NCBI GenBank assembly: GCA_037952775.1
Contig: JBANAY010000003.1
Span: 14,446,001 to 14,510,000, forward strand
Reading direction: 5' to 3'
Origin: Clonostachys chloroleuca
Lineage: Eukaryota; Ascomycota; Sordariomycetes; Hypocreales; Bionectriaceae
Length of the DNA: 64,000 nt
Under the pieces are notes generated by a model. The model was not told the DNA's origin. It saw only the letters and a program-made list of their open reading frames with translations, and did no database searches. Shown here piece by piece: positions 23,301 through 33,834 of the stretch; position 1 is the first letter of the stretch; each line of letters starts with the position of its first letter. Position numbers and translations under genes: made by a program.

Positions 23301-24146
23301 TTATCCGATAATTTTCCCGGGCTAACAGACTAATCAAACCCCTGTAAGGTACAAAGTGTAGTCTTAGCTGCGCCAAGGAGATAGGGGATCAACTACTGCT
23401 GTATCTGCGAGATCCTACATACGTACGGAGTACAATAGTGCAAAAGCCGTTTGGAGTTTGAGGTCATTCCAATCGGCAAGGTATCGAAAGGGTCTGAGAT
23501 GTTCATGTCCAATAATTCACTGGAGTATATTGGCATTGGATGCCTATGAGAGTTTACTCCTCTGCGGCCCAGTATAGGGAGAATTGGCGTGTGGTAGTCA
23601 AATATCCCCGATTTATCACATCGTACACTATTTCATTGGTCAATTTTACGAACTGCCAGCCTTCAACATCATTTCAACACCATTGCTTTTGATTTCTGTA
23701 TAAAGGGTTGCATGTCATGGCTTACCAGGTTGGTTGGGCCCCATCACACTGAATATGGTACTCTCTACACGCCCAACAGCTAGGTGTGCTTCGAGTAGAA
23801 ACCTTATGAATGATTGGTCCTTTATCGAAATTGTACGTCATCCTCTCAAAACGAAGGAAGAGTGTTACAATGGTGGAGAAGTTCAGCTGCAACAGAATGC
23901 GCGATCAAAAGGTCATGCATGAAGAGGGATTTTATAGCCCTCCTAATACCTTGCTCGATCTAATATGCTTTTGGGTAGAACCCCGGACTTGGTTTTCACT
24001 CAAAAGTCTAAACCAAAAGTGGCACTAGAGCAGTCCGTCCCCTACACTAGCTCCCAAGTTATTCTCTAGCAGCCACGTCTACGGTTCTTGATTGGCTCAG
24101 AATTACGAGCATCGGAGGGCCCGCACATCGGCGTTAAATTAGACCC
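23301..24146. other. No gene seen between transposon remnants
   Basis: Base composition returns to normal at about 23340. Two short overlapping frames (23734-24028) have no recognisable domain and I do not call them. Confidence 0.45.
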
Positions 24147-24148
24147 TA

Positions 24149-24629
24149 GCCAACCGTATACCCCCCTCAACCGTACACTTGGCATGCAATCACGATATCT
24201 TCAAAACTCTGCACAACAACGCCAATTTTTTGTATAATTAAAAGGAAAGCTAGGGAAGCTGCCATTGGAAGCATAGCTCTTCAAAGATATAATTTTCAAG
24301 CCACCCGGGCGCATCACTTTCGGCTGGAATAGCCTCATAACGGTCCGCTTGTTCAGCTAGCTGTGCAACTTGCGCCGTTGACACGATCACACAGGGTCAT
24401 CAATGGGATTCCCCAAAGCCGTGCAGCCTTTCGCTGAGACATCCCTTCGCCGACGGCCTGAATCGCCCGTTGAAGCGCGTCCTCGGTACAATTCGGCATT
24501 GCAATTTCAATGATGCAAAAATCAGCTGCATTGGAGTTGTTGCGGGCAAGTTATCGCGTGTTGAAGTTGAGGGTGATGATAATGTGGGTGGCTGGAAAAG
24601 TGTACGGTTGTGGGGGGTGTACGGTTGAC
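24149..24629 (-). mobile_element. Fot1/pogo-type MITE (481 bp) with bipartite inverted repeats
   Basis: The left end starts GCCAACCGTATACCCCCC and the right end is the inverse starting GTCAACCGTACACCCCCC. The 32-bp ends match at about 29 positions, and each holds two copies of CAACCGTAYAC-like sequence. TA flanks both ends (24147-24148 and 24630-24631). The interior keeps only the start of a transposase gene, so the element is an internally deleted, non-autonomous derivative. Confidence 0.85.
24353..24499 (-). pseudogene. N-terminal stub of pogo/Fot1 transposase inside the MITE
   Basis: The minus strand starts with ATG and reads EDALQRAIQAVGEGMSQRKA followed by ARLWGIP, the psq-type helix-turn-helix of Fot1-like transposases. 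It stops after about 48 codons. A second frame continues with AEQADRYEAIPAESDAPGW, so there was a longer protein, now cut. It shows the family from which the MITE derives. Confidence 0.75.
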
Positions 24630-24775
24630 TAGAGTCGTGACTTAGAGGCACTAGCATGATCCAACGCTTGACCTACTGTTGTTCCCCACATTCCTGCGCA
24701 CCCTGAAATTCGCGCAACATCATGAAAATCATCACCACATTCAGACCATGATTTCTCCGCGAAAAGAAGCCTCAA

Positions 24776-25800
24776 TTAAGGTAATTCAGGTTGGAACGTA
24801 TGGTACAATTCATTCTCGTCCGCCTGTGTAATTTCCCTCGCTTCAGCCTCAAGAGCGGGCTCGTGAGCGCGTGCATAAGCTTCGCCGGCCTTATGAGCAC
24901 GTTCACGAGCCTGAACAACTTGCTCGATCGTAGGGAACAGCCGGTTAGGGTCTTCTTGCACCGTTCGACGCGGCAAGGGCTGTTGTGACGCAATTTCAGC
25001 TTCAGGATAATCATTACGATGCTGGAGGGCAGCAATTTGACTGTTCTTTCGATCCAATTCCTTCCCAACCTTCTTATATAGCAGTCGGGCGCTACTATCA
25101 ACCGTCTTGAGGTTATCCCGTAGGCTATCAACCTGATCCCTGACTTCCTTGGAGGATGAAGGTGTGATAATATGCATCTCATAAGGCTCCGGCTTCAAGG
25201 GTGATGTTGTAGGCACGAATGGAAGCAACTTCGGGTCTTGTAACTGCTTCAATGGCTGTTTAATATCTAATGGCCAGATTCCAGCTCCATGGAAGCTGCC
25301 CTTGATATTATCAGGTGTAAAGGCCTTCTCTGAAGCTTTAGCATAAACTTTGATGAATGGTTGCTTTGATATAACAGATTTGACTTTGAAGGTCTGGAAG
25401 AAGGCGTTTTGCTGCTTGAATTCCCCTTTCAAAGGGCTGAATAAACCCACATCAAGAGGTTGCGTAGCATGAGATGAATGCGAGGGCAAATAGAGGCACC
25501 AAATCTTCATCTTCTTGGCTTCGAACATAAATTGTGGCGTGATATGACTATTCAGGAGATTAAGAAGGAGGATACGCCATAACGAGGGATCTTGAGGAGC
25601 AGTTTCCGGGATAAACATCTCCCTCAACCACCTCAAACATATCGTATTATTGTTCCACCCGGATTCACTACTGACATACTTCCAATCAGGAAGGAAGTCA
25701 GCAGGAAACCACTGCCCTTGGAGGGTTCTTCCGGTGAAGATCACTGTTGGTTTGATACGGGCTCCGGCGGCGTTGATAGCTTCTATAATAGAAACCTAGG
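24776..25800 (-). pseudogene. pogo/Fot1-type transposase, C-terminal two-thirds
   Basis: The open frame of about 322 aa plus a short upstream extension (IEAINAAGARIKPTV) corresponds to the DDE_1 core and tail. The conserved block LPSHSSHATQPLDVGLFSPL carries the third acidic residue. The second catalytic position, expected as D in the LLLDGHGSH block, reads N (LLLNLLNSH), so the enzyme should be inactive. Spacing between this N and the later D is 35 residues, as expected for pogo. The helix-turn-helix N-terminus and first catalytic D are missing; the homology ends near 25800. The tail is rich in coiled coil and charged residues. Confidence 0.85.
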
Positions 25801-25944
25801 TTGATATATCAGACTCGGATACGTGAGTGCGCAAAGACGATATCCCCTTCACCCACGGTATGAAAAGGGGTCAGCAGGATGATGTATCCCGGCCGCTGTT
25901 CCCAGCAGTATGCAACGTAAGATGAGCTGCCTAGGCAGGCGTCG

Positions 25945-26058
25945 TCAGCCGGCAGCCTCCGGTCCTTTCAGATCGGGTGTTGATGGGGGCGGCGAGACCC
26001 TGTCAGCAAGGCTGAGCAGGACAGCGGAGGCAATGAACAAGGTTTTGATGGCAACCAT
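25945..26058 (-). CDS. Short secreted-protein-like reading frame
   Basis: A 37-codon frame starts MVAIKTLFIASAVLLSLA, a good eukaryotic signal peptide. The frame ends soon after the predicted cleavage point. A second frame continues toward 25830 (ADDACLGSSSYVAYCWEQ), so this could be a small secreted protein with a shift or intron, or only a remnant cut by the neighbouring transposase fragment. No family is recognised. Confidence 0.25.
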   Translation of the reverse strand: MVAIKTLFIASAVLLSLADRVSPPPSTPDLKGPEAAG

Positions 26059-26245
26059 TTTGATTGAGTTGCAGGGACTGTGGATTGGGTATATGTTATT
26101 GAGTTGGGAAAAAAGAGAAACAAGGAATTATTTCTTAGATTGACCAGCAATAACAAAGTGATTGAAAAGAGGGGGTGAAGAGAAGCGAAAAGAGACCAGC
26201 TCTGAATGATGTTTTTGGTTTGATGGATAGAATCTCTTTCGAATC

Positions 26246-27242
26246 GTAAACTCGATAATTACCGATGATGCCGACTTGGTTGGAGATATCCGAGTAAGCC
26301 AGCCGATATATTTGATGCTTGCATTTGGAATAAAGGGCTTGTTTTCTTGCAATATTTCATCTCTATTATGTTCGAAGTCATTCATATTGATGGAACTGGT
26401 CCGGATCCTATGTGCGAGGATACCGTAAGTTGGAATTCTGACCGCGGCGTTGGTGCCGAGCCGATGTTCCCAGTCTTCAGCAAACTGTCTTAATGCTTCC
26501 ATGTCCTCGGTGGTGGCTGTCTTGATGCTCAAATTACCGCTCTTGAGCTGGTCAGTCGAGGCTACTTTGATATGTTATATATACTCATTGCCGCTTTGTT
26601 CAATCCCCCGGTCTACGTGAGCTTTGAGGTTTCGAGGGTTCATGGCTCTAATGTTAGCTACAGTGAGAGGGTTTCTAATGTTCACAATGATCTCGCGCAG
26701 GGCTTGAGCCGGCGTTGCTCTATGACTTTGTGTATTACGTATGCTAGATGGCAGCACACCCCTAGCCACTATCGCAGCGTAGGTCGACGGCATCGCCACC
26801 TGCCCATCCTGCCCCGCGCTCCTCAGCTCCCGAACTATGCCGATCGCGGTCCTGCTTGCCTCTGCGGCCTCTTTTGTGGGAATATTTGCGTCTCTAGCAG
26901 CATCGGTATTATCTTACATTGATTGTTGAATGACTCCTGTGATCCGCTTTATGCCAGCATCAATACGATTGAGGGATTCGTTTGTGGTTGCTGCGGACGC
27001 AGTCGCTTCGGTCCGAGCTAAGCTGAGCGCATCGTGGACAGTTCTAAAATCGGGCAATTCTATAGCTTGACTAAAAGAGACAGCGAGCCCATGATCATGA
27101 TTTTGGCCAGTTCTGGCGGTGCAAGTCGGTCTTTCTCGCGTTCGATACTGAGTGGTGCGGCTCGAAGGTATTTGCTAAGGTACGCGGCATGCTCGCGGAG
27201 ATTGGTTGGCCACGCGGCCTCTTGGGGCCACGAGGTCGTCAT
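26246..27242 (-). pseudogene. Tad-like LINE ORF1 (gag-like) remnant
   Basis: Three minus-strand pieces align in order with the ORF1 protein of fungal Tad1-type non-LTR elements: an N-terminal piece (about 27242-27060), a middle piece (ALREIIVNIRNPLTVANIRA, 26799-26575) and the piece EALRQFAEDWEHRLG ... IKYIGWLTR ... SSVIIEFT (26532 to about 26246). They are split by shifts and stops. The sequence diverges after VIIEFT, so the CCHC knuckles and the whole endonuclease/reverse transcriptase ORF2 are missing. The loss is at the 3' side, which is unlike normal 5' truncation of LINEs. Confidence 0.75.
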
Positions 27243-27409
27243 GGCGTCGGGACTGCACTAGGCGATGCAGTGGACACCGGGCTTCTCCAATGACCCTTTG
27301 AGACAGGTTTAATGTGCTGCAAGAGGCTGTCATTTTCAAAAAAAAAATCGAGGAGAGAGCATGAGGATATAGAGGGACAAGTCAGGCTGGTCCTGTTCCA
27401 CCTCACAGA

Positions 27410-28409
27410 GTGACACCCCATGCTGCTGAATCTTATTCCCTGTCGGTGGAGGAGCCCTTGTCTGGTAATCTGTCCGAGAATCAGATCAGCGAGAATGGTC
27501 TCATTGCTCTCATGTTTGCCAACGAAATCCGAGGCTATGATCCCACTGCCCCTGTTTTCCCCATGGACATTGATAGTGACGGAGGATTTGTCAACCCCGA
27601 ATTAACGCAATTCAGACGTCTGAAAGAAACGGCATCTCGTGGTGCTACTCAGCTGAAAGAGATTGTTGCGCGAGAGGGACAAGGAAGCTTTGATTGGCTT
27701 GATCTCGCTCATCGCATCCGTGTGCCCATCTCTTTGGTCGATCTGTGGCAAATCAGCCCTGAGGGAGCACGTATGTTCAGGAAATTCTCAGCCCGGAAGA
27801 CAACTCAGACAAAAGCCAAGGTGGCCCCACCTCGACAGCGGGCAGCCAAAAGATCCCGTCTTGTTCAGGCAAGTTCTGTGGAGGCTGAGGCAAAACCCCG
27901 CCCACCCGTGATTCAGGTTCACTCAACCGAGTTGGGATCGCCTAAGGCATTTCGCATTGACGTGGCGATCGGGTTTGGCAGAGACAGGGAGCGCCGTTAT
28001 GCCTTGCCACCGAATGCCTCTCAGGCGGATCAGGGGTCTGATTGCAATATGATCAGTTTTTCTCTTGTCTCTCAATTCAAAATGCCCACTCGAACGCTGG
28101 CTTCAGTCGGATTCAAAGGACTGGAATTGCTCACTGCCGATGAAAAGCACACACCTATGGAGAACTTTGTGGAGGTCCAAGTTGCCACCATGGGCATAAA
28201 GAAAGACATCTAGATGATTGTTCGGCCAAAGATGGATGCCGGCGACAAACCTGCTGTCTTGTTGGGCCTGCCATGGCTCTATGCGGTAGATGCCGTTTTC
28301 AGGATTAGGCGCGGAGAGATTGAGATCGGAGATGTCAGCAGAGGAGACTGTCGCTGTGTGATTCAGGGACCTACCTTGGTACCTCCAAAGACACAGCATT
28401 CCTTTATAG
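27410..28409 (+). pseudogene. Retrotransposon gag-protease fragment (Ty3/gypsy type)
   Basis: The frame of 267 codons and its continuation past a TAG at 28211 read as the gag end and aspartic protease of fungal gypsy-like elements. Markers are IRVPISLVDLWQISPEGARM, the protease active-site-like ADQGSDCNMISFSLV, and LLGLPWLYAVDAVFRIR. The TAG lies after KKDI. Base composition is normal, unlike the AT-saturated gypsy piece at 17-19 kb, so this is a different and younger element. Reverse transcriptase is missing because the sequence switches to a copia fragment. Confidence 0.75.
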
Positions 28410-28424
28410 CTCTAATGTTTTATC

Positions 28425-28575
28425 TTAAGAGGCATAATTCACCTAGTTAACTTAACTACTATCTCTAATAGAGACTATATATCTTATAAGTTATTTTATA
28501 AGGAATTGGATTTTAATAAAGAATTTAAGCTTAATTTGAGCTCTTTTAAAGCTATAGGTAGTTCTTATCAAGCAC
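28425..28575 (+). pseudogene. Short copia integrase fragment of the same family
   Basis: The DNA from about 28430 aligns with 13710-13840 of the full copia element: shared strings include TTAACT, TAATAGAGA, TATAAGGAATT and AAAGCTATAGGTAG. Translation gives KLFYKELDFNKEFKLN against the parent ELFYKELQPSKNYKPN. It is a roughly 150-bp piece joined directly to the gypsy protease fragment. Confidence 0.7.
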
Positions 28576-28748
28576 ACTCCCTAGATGGCTCTAGAAAGAG
28601 GGTTGGTTGTATCACGTAACGGTCGCTCATACCGCTGCGCCACTGGGCAAAAGATCGGGCATTAATCGCTATTGTAGCAATTAACGTGAGCATAATAGCT
28701 GGCTATAGGGGCTCCTGGTGTTGAACCTTAACATATCTTTGCATATTT

Positions 28749-28997
28749 CTAGCGCCGACGAACCTCAACTATAGCTGGTATGATGTTCCGCCCGCTGTGG
28801 CTCTTGATGAGATCTGCTAGAATTGGCGGGAGCTCTGCCTTGTCGTTGTATTCAAAGCCCTTTGCTGCCGGGAATAAATCTCTGGTGGACTTGATGGGCC
28901 TACTTTTCGTCTGGCGAGGACTGAAAGGGCTGTGACCTTCGTGGTCTACTCCCTTGGAATCCTTCGCTCGGTCGGCTTTTTCCAGTCCAGGAAGCAA
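28749..28997 (-). pseudogene. Unrecognised open frame, possible gene end
   Basis: 82 codons ending AIVEVRRR-stop, highly charged, without any recognised domain. It overlaps the 5' side of the racemase remnant on the other strand. It may be the end of a lost gene or chance. Confidence 0.2.
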
Positions 28998-29059
28998 GAG
29001 AGTCCTTTCCGGATGTGTTTCTTGCAGGGTAAAGGGCTTGTGGTCATCTGCAGCAACAA

Positions 29060-29560
29060 AGATCTCCAGCTACATCATCAACCCAAACTCCTCAGAGGCA
29101 ATAACTGGGGCAATAGTAGCTACTATTGATAGAATGCAGTTGGGTGATGTACGAAGCCACCTGGAGCCAGACGTCAAAGGGACCGATAAGCTAACCGCGA
29201 CTGTCGTCCATGGAGTTCAGTGCCTACACAACTCCGCAGCCATCTTCGTCAAGCATAAATAGTTACAACGACGTCATCATCCTCATCGCTAGCTTTGGCG
29301 TCAAATCTTTGGTTTCAAAATTGTCTAGTCTTGGCTCTCAAACTATCATGGGGGTATCTGAAGCGAGCATTTTAACAGCTCAAACACTACTTAGCCCAAA
29401 TAGCAACGAAAAATGGGGAATTATCACACTGGGCCACTTCTGGACTGCAACCAAGTTCTTAGGGGAACGCATGGGCGAGACTCAGTATGTCATCGACGCT
29501 ATCAAAGCAGGCATCCTGCAAATACAGCAAATCATTCATTGTAGAGATACCTTCAGATAG
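29060..29560 (+). pseudogene. Asp/Glu/hydantoin racemase-family (DCG1-like) pseudogene
   Basis: The beginning reads IINPNSSEAITGAI, the hallmark start of DCG1-like racemases. After a frame change comes EFSAYTTPQPSSSSIN and then VIILIASFGVKSL, MGVSEASILTAQTLL and WGIITLGHFW, which match the family's later blocks. No ATG precedes the first block in frame, the frame switches near 29200, and a segment between SSSIN and the next strand seems deleted. Active family members interconvert or act on amino-acid or hydantoin enantiomers; this copy is probably dead. Confidence 0.6.
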
Positions 29561-29595
29561 TGAATCTTTAGAAATGGATATGGTGAATAAATATA

Positions 29596-30108
29596 TTAAT
29601 AAGTTCGGCCTTGTGCATTGAGATTTAGTCTAGAATTTCCGCAGCTCAAAGTCCATCCGGGAGATTGCAAACTCAGATCCAATTTCAGAGGCATTATCTC
29701 GACCAGCATGTTCATCAGCGAGCTTGGATTCCCAGGGGCCTCTATTGTGGTGACTCTCCGCAGGTATGACCATGGGGATAATGTCAGGCTCAAGCCACAG
29801 GTGCGAAATAGAGGCAGGCTATGGCCTACGAGCGCACTGGGAATACCGAAGCCGATGAATGTGGCTATGTTGTCACGCTCGTACGACTGCAGGAGCTGAA
29901 CGACATGGTCGGCAACAGTATCTCGACCAGTCCCATTGTAGACTCTGATATCCGTAACATGGAAGTCTTTGAGATAAACCATATCAGGAATAGCTAGAGC
30001 AACCACAGCAATGCCGTCCTTGAACGTGGCAGAGATGCCACAGCAGACTTTCCAGGGGTCCAAAATCGTTAAAAAGCTAACCAGCAGTAGTTTGAGCGGA
30101 ACGAACAT
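29596..30108 (-). CDS. Hypothetical protein with hydrophobic N-terminus
   Basis: Open frame of 170 codons starting MFVPLKLLLVSFLTILDPW, a possible signal or membrane segment. The following sequence (AVVALAIPDMVYLKDFHVTD, VADHVVQLLQSY, FIGFGIPSALVGHSLP) looks like a real alpha/beta fold but I do not recognise the family. It could be the tail of a longer gene whose 5' exons are lost. Neighbours are broken metabolic genes. Confidence 0.4.
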   Translation of the reverse strand: MFVPLKLLLVSFLTILDPWKVCCGISATFKDGIAVVALAIPDMVYLKDFHVTDIRVYNGTGRDTVADHVVQLLQSYERDNIATFIGFGIPSALVGHSLPLFRTCGLSLTLSPWSYLRRVTTIEAPGNPSSLMNMLVEIMPLKLDLSLQSPGWTLSCGNSRLNLNAQGRTY

Positions 30109-30300
30109 ACAGTGAGAGGCAGGCGTATTGATAGAAAATAATGGTCGGGTTTCCCATTCATATCACAAACAACTTCTTTAAAAGACCTTGGATAGGCATT
30201 AAGAAATGTGCGATGCCAGTGAATGGGGGCTATTAACTAGCGAGAGGTGCCCCGAATCAGCCAGCAATCTTATGCTGGCTCCCTTGATTTTTGATACAAC

Positions 30301-30823
30301 TTACTTTTGAACTCTCTCCAAAGGTTCAACCTTGTCATTTGCTATCGCGACTACCAAAACCGGGCATGCTATAGCACTAGCCGCAGCAGATATATCCTCA
30401 GCCATGCCATAAGATGGCCACGCCGCGCGTGCGTCTTGGTTCCCTCGCAACATGTCCGAGACCAGGGATACCATCACAGAGTCTGTGAGGAGCCGCGGTG
30501 AGAACATTCCTAGCCACGAATTCCACCGACGTCTCGTCGTCATTGGCGTGAATCTGCTGCTCGCGCAGGCTTCCGGCAGACATAGCGGCGTTAGCGGAGC
30601 CAGACTAATAAGGATGAGACCTCTTAATCCTCCCAGGTTCCCCAGACCTGCTATGAGCTGGGCGACCATGGATAATCCGACGAGCACGACATTGTCAATA
30701 TCCAAGTTACGAATAATTACAAGGATGTCGGCAGCGTGGTCCTTCATTGAGTATGCGTCTGCTTTCGATGGGCCAGTTGAATTGCCCCAGCCACGAAAAT
30801 CGAGGGCCCCTGTAACATACTGA
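30301..30823 (-). pseudogene. alpha/beta hydrolase, truncated at both ends
   Basis: The minus strand reads GALDFRGWGNSTGPSKADAY, then VVLVGLSMVAQLIAG with the nucleophile elbow G-L-S-M-V (a V where G is usual), then CPVLVVAIANDKVEP with the acid region. It stops just after, before the catalytic histidine. The first strands and oxyanion region upstream of 30823 are not found. It is a remnant of a serine hydrolase of the alpha/beta family. Confidence 0.6.
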
Positions 30824-31038
30824 TTTGATATGATGCTAGACTAAGTGAAATTCCGACGAGGCTCGGATCTATTCTGACTTGTAATTGATTTCCTGATTTC
30901 CCATTACTACAATTCCGGCATATTCCCGTAAGTGCCGATCCCACTCGCTAGTCACGGGGTCCATCTACTTGGACACTTACCAAAAGCCAAGCTCAACGGT
31001 CGATGTGACGGAGCAAGCTGTATCTCCTTCCCTTACCG

Positions 31039-31610
31039 TTGTCAGCGGGCCCCGCTTCCGTCAACGGAATGATTGCCGTCGTGGAGCTCACAGCACCGTT
31101 TCAAGATGTGCAGGTCATCGCTTGGAGAGACACGCCACTTTTGAGCGGGACGATAGTATTGAAGGTGGTAGGATATCCCGGCGATTTACCACAGAATAGC
31201 AAGGCGAAAGGCAGAGTCATGTATCAGAGCGAGTACCCAGTTCCCGGGTATGATCTTGTCGCTCACGATTATACCCTGAGCTATAGGCTCGACACATACA
31301 AAGGTCTATTACCTATTCCGATGATATGGCCAGTTTCCCAACCATGCTAATCCTCGCAGGGAATTCGGGGAGCCCCATTTTCGCTGTCTTGCCTGATAAG
31401 ACCTTTTACTCCATCGGAATCCACTGCCGTGATAGTATCTTAAACTCAGGTGTTGTCCTTAGGCATCAAGGCAATGCAATCAATGCATTCCGGGATGCTA
31501 TCAGTCTTGCGGAAACAAGTAGCGGCGGACTACAACCTAAATCTTCTCCCGTTCACACAATTGGGGGGAACATTGTTAGACTGAAAAAGATTGAAGTAGC
31601 ACTGAACTGA
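31039..31610 (+). pseudogene. V8/trypsin-like serine protease, N-terminus missing
   Basis: Two exons joined by a 56-bp intron (31304-31359, with GCTAATC branch point) give LKVVGYPGDLPQ ... LSYRLDTYKG-NSGSPIFAV. This contains the catalytic serine motif GNSGSP of glutamyl-endopeptidase-like S1 proteases. VVELTAPF and VVGYPGD precede it as in fungal homologues. The catalytic His and Asp blocks expected upstream are not found in frame, so this is a 5'-truncated copy. Confidence 0.6.
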
Positions 31611-32126
31611 TGGTACTCTAAAATCGTGGTATTTCTACTAGAGTTACGAAAGTTAGTAAAATAGTTGAGCCATAGATTAATTGAACGTTTTGTAATGATA
31701 AATTATGCCCGTATTTAAATATCACCAAGAATTCCAACATGACGAATAGTTTTGGCTGTGTTGTAAAGATTATACAAAAGTGCTGCGTAATCCTAGCAAG
31801 CTAATTCACTTAATATCTCACAAGTAACCAAAAATTTCTCTTGGCTGTGAATGTTGTGAATCAGAAGCTGGCGTTATACTTAACGATATCAAACCCACCA
31901 CACGGGAAAGCATCAATTCCAGCTATTAAAGAGAAAACAACTAGACCAAGTCTGTTCGACCAAGCTGCTTCCTAGCCTATTGTCAGGCCGACCATGTTAC
32001 AATGCGGGTTCTCGAGCGGTTGCTTAGCGTAGCAAGGAAACCACTCAGGCACAGCTAGCTTGGCAGATTTTAGATCAGTCTCTGCCAATTTACTGGGATA
32101 ATAACCCTAGGATTAAACGTAGCTGG
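31611..32126. other. Intergenic, no gene seen
   Basis: AT-rich spacer between the protease remnant and the carboxylesterase; nothing recognised. Confidence 0.4.
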
Positions 32127-33834
32127 CTATGTGCTCTGCATGAAAATTTGCATAGCTCGGTTCAGCGTATCCAAACCGAGCCGGTCATTCAGTTGATGAA
32201 TCTTCTTCGGGATGTCTTCGACTGGCCCAAACGCCACCCCGTCCGACTCAGATCCAGACGAGGGGAAAGGCTCGGCTACGTGAATAAACTTGATGACAAC
32301 TCCAGCCCATCCCTTTTCAAGCGATTGCTGCTCTTGCGTGAGTTCATGATTCAGATTTTGAAACAGATAAACGATATCCAGACAATGTGTCGCCTCGCCT
32401 TTCCATGGCCCATTCCAGGTATTTGGCTCATTAAAATGATATAAATAACTTGGCACCGGCCAGATCTTTGCGATTGTGACAGCAGGCGTGTAGAAGCCGA
32501 TATCCGTCATGAACTCCGCCATATGCTTAGCTGCTGTTTCAAAGGTCATATCAGGAGTGGTTTCGTATGTCTCTTCTACCTCCCGAGCGGAGACTGGGCC
32601 GAGGCTCTTCACCAGAGACTCGCGAAACCTCTGTCTTTCACGTGCATCCTTGTTCAGAAGGATATGACCCTATTCACTCAGCAATCGGTGCACATCTATA
32701 CAACAGGGATACTTACATCAAGCCGGCAGTCTCCAATGAGTAGTCGCGGATAGAACGTTCCACTGAGGTTGAATGTTGAATAATCTGGAGCCTCCAAAAC
32801 CACCTTGTCATCAACGACTGGCAGCAATGGAAGGCCTGACGGTATCTTCTCATACAATGGTTTTCCATCTCCTTCGACTACAGCCTTCGATCTGACCTCT
32901 GCCGATAATTTGTTCAGGCCCAGGGCGTTCACCGCGATGTTGTAAAACTTTCTGCCACTGGTAGTGGCAGAGGCGGTATCACAAAGGAGGAACCAGACAT
33001 GAGCATCAACTGAGAGAATAAGGATGCGCTCGACGCCAAGTGTAGCATTGCCGCAACTGTCCAATCAATCAGAAAGCTGACTTTGAGGTATATCGATCAC
33101 CTACCAGCACCCGCGCTCTGTCCTGCCAAGGTGACCTTATTGGGATCCCCTCCGAACCCGGAGATAAATTTTTGCACCCATATCAGAGCAGCCCTCTGAT
33201 CCCGGATGCCATTATTGGGCTTATAGCCCGCCGTTCGAAGCTCTGCCGACGTCAGGAATCCTGGCACGCCAACGCGGGTAGCTAAGTCGAGGTCAGAAAC
33301 GGAGCAAGACGCATCTGGAGGACAGATTTACTTGACACCAACTCGAATAAAAGGCATCCCCATTTCAACGCCTTGCCTGACAAGCTTGGTTTGATCGTAC
33401 TGGGGCCACGCATCGGAGCCAATAGTAAACCGACCGCCGTGAATAAATATAAACACAGGAAGATCTTTGGCCTCTCTTGGAATAGTAATAGTAAGATGTA
33501 GACAATCTCGATCCGAGATATCAAAGGTCTGATGTGGAAGTGACTGTTGGAAAACACTATATTCCGCTTCACACGCCAGTGGGTCAGACAAAGCTTGAGG
33601 ACTTGGATTTTCATCAGCATTTAGCATGTTGCTTTGAGAAAACGATGGCTCACCCAACTTTGGTCGCGTCAATAATTAGTGCTCCCGTTATATTAAGAGA
33701 CGAGCTCCGGCTCAGCAAAGCGGTCTTGCAACAACGCATACTTGACGCCAAGAAACTGCAGGAGACAGTCTTTGGCCAGGCCGCGAATATAGCCTATCGT
33801 GGGATGCTTAAATTCTTCAGTCATCTTGAGGACT
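32127..33834 (-). pseudogene. Type-B carboxylesterase, frameshifted
   Basis: Minus-strand exons read in order: QFLGVKYALLQDRFAEPELV (N-terminus, ATG at 33834), DRDCLHLTITIP and LPVFIFIHGGRFTIGSD (oxyanion HGG), [22 protein letters not shown] (nucleophile serine in GQSAG), YEKIPSGLPLLPVVDD, and the tail FYTPAVTIAKIWP ... YHFNEPNTWNGPWKGEATH. Introns at about 33063-33112 and 32671-32716 (GTAAGT...ATAG) fit. Two breaks are seen: a frame change between ELVS and the DATKVG-like stretch near 33690-33660, and a one-base shift in a T-run near 32960. The enzyme would hydrolyse carboxylic esters. It lies 3 kb from the aromatic cluster and could have supplied the hydrolase step after a Baeyer-Villiger reaction (inference). 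Confidence 0.7.

Noticed and set aside
24400..24657. 85-codon minus frame over the MITE
   Set aside because: The helix-turn-helix homology lies in a different minus frame (24353-24499).
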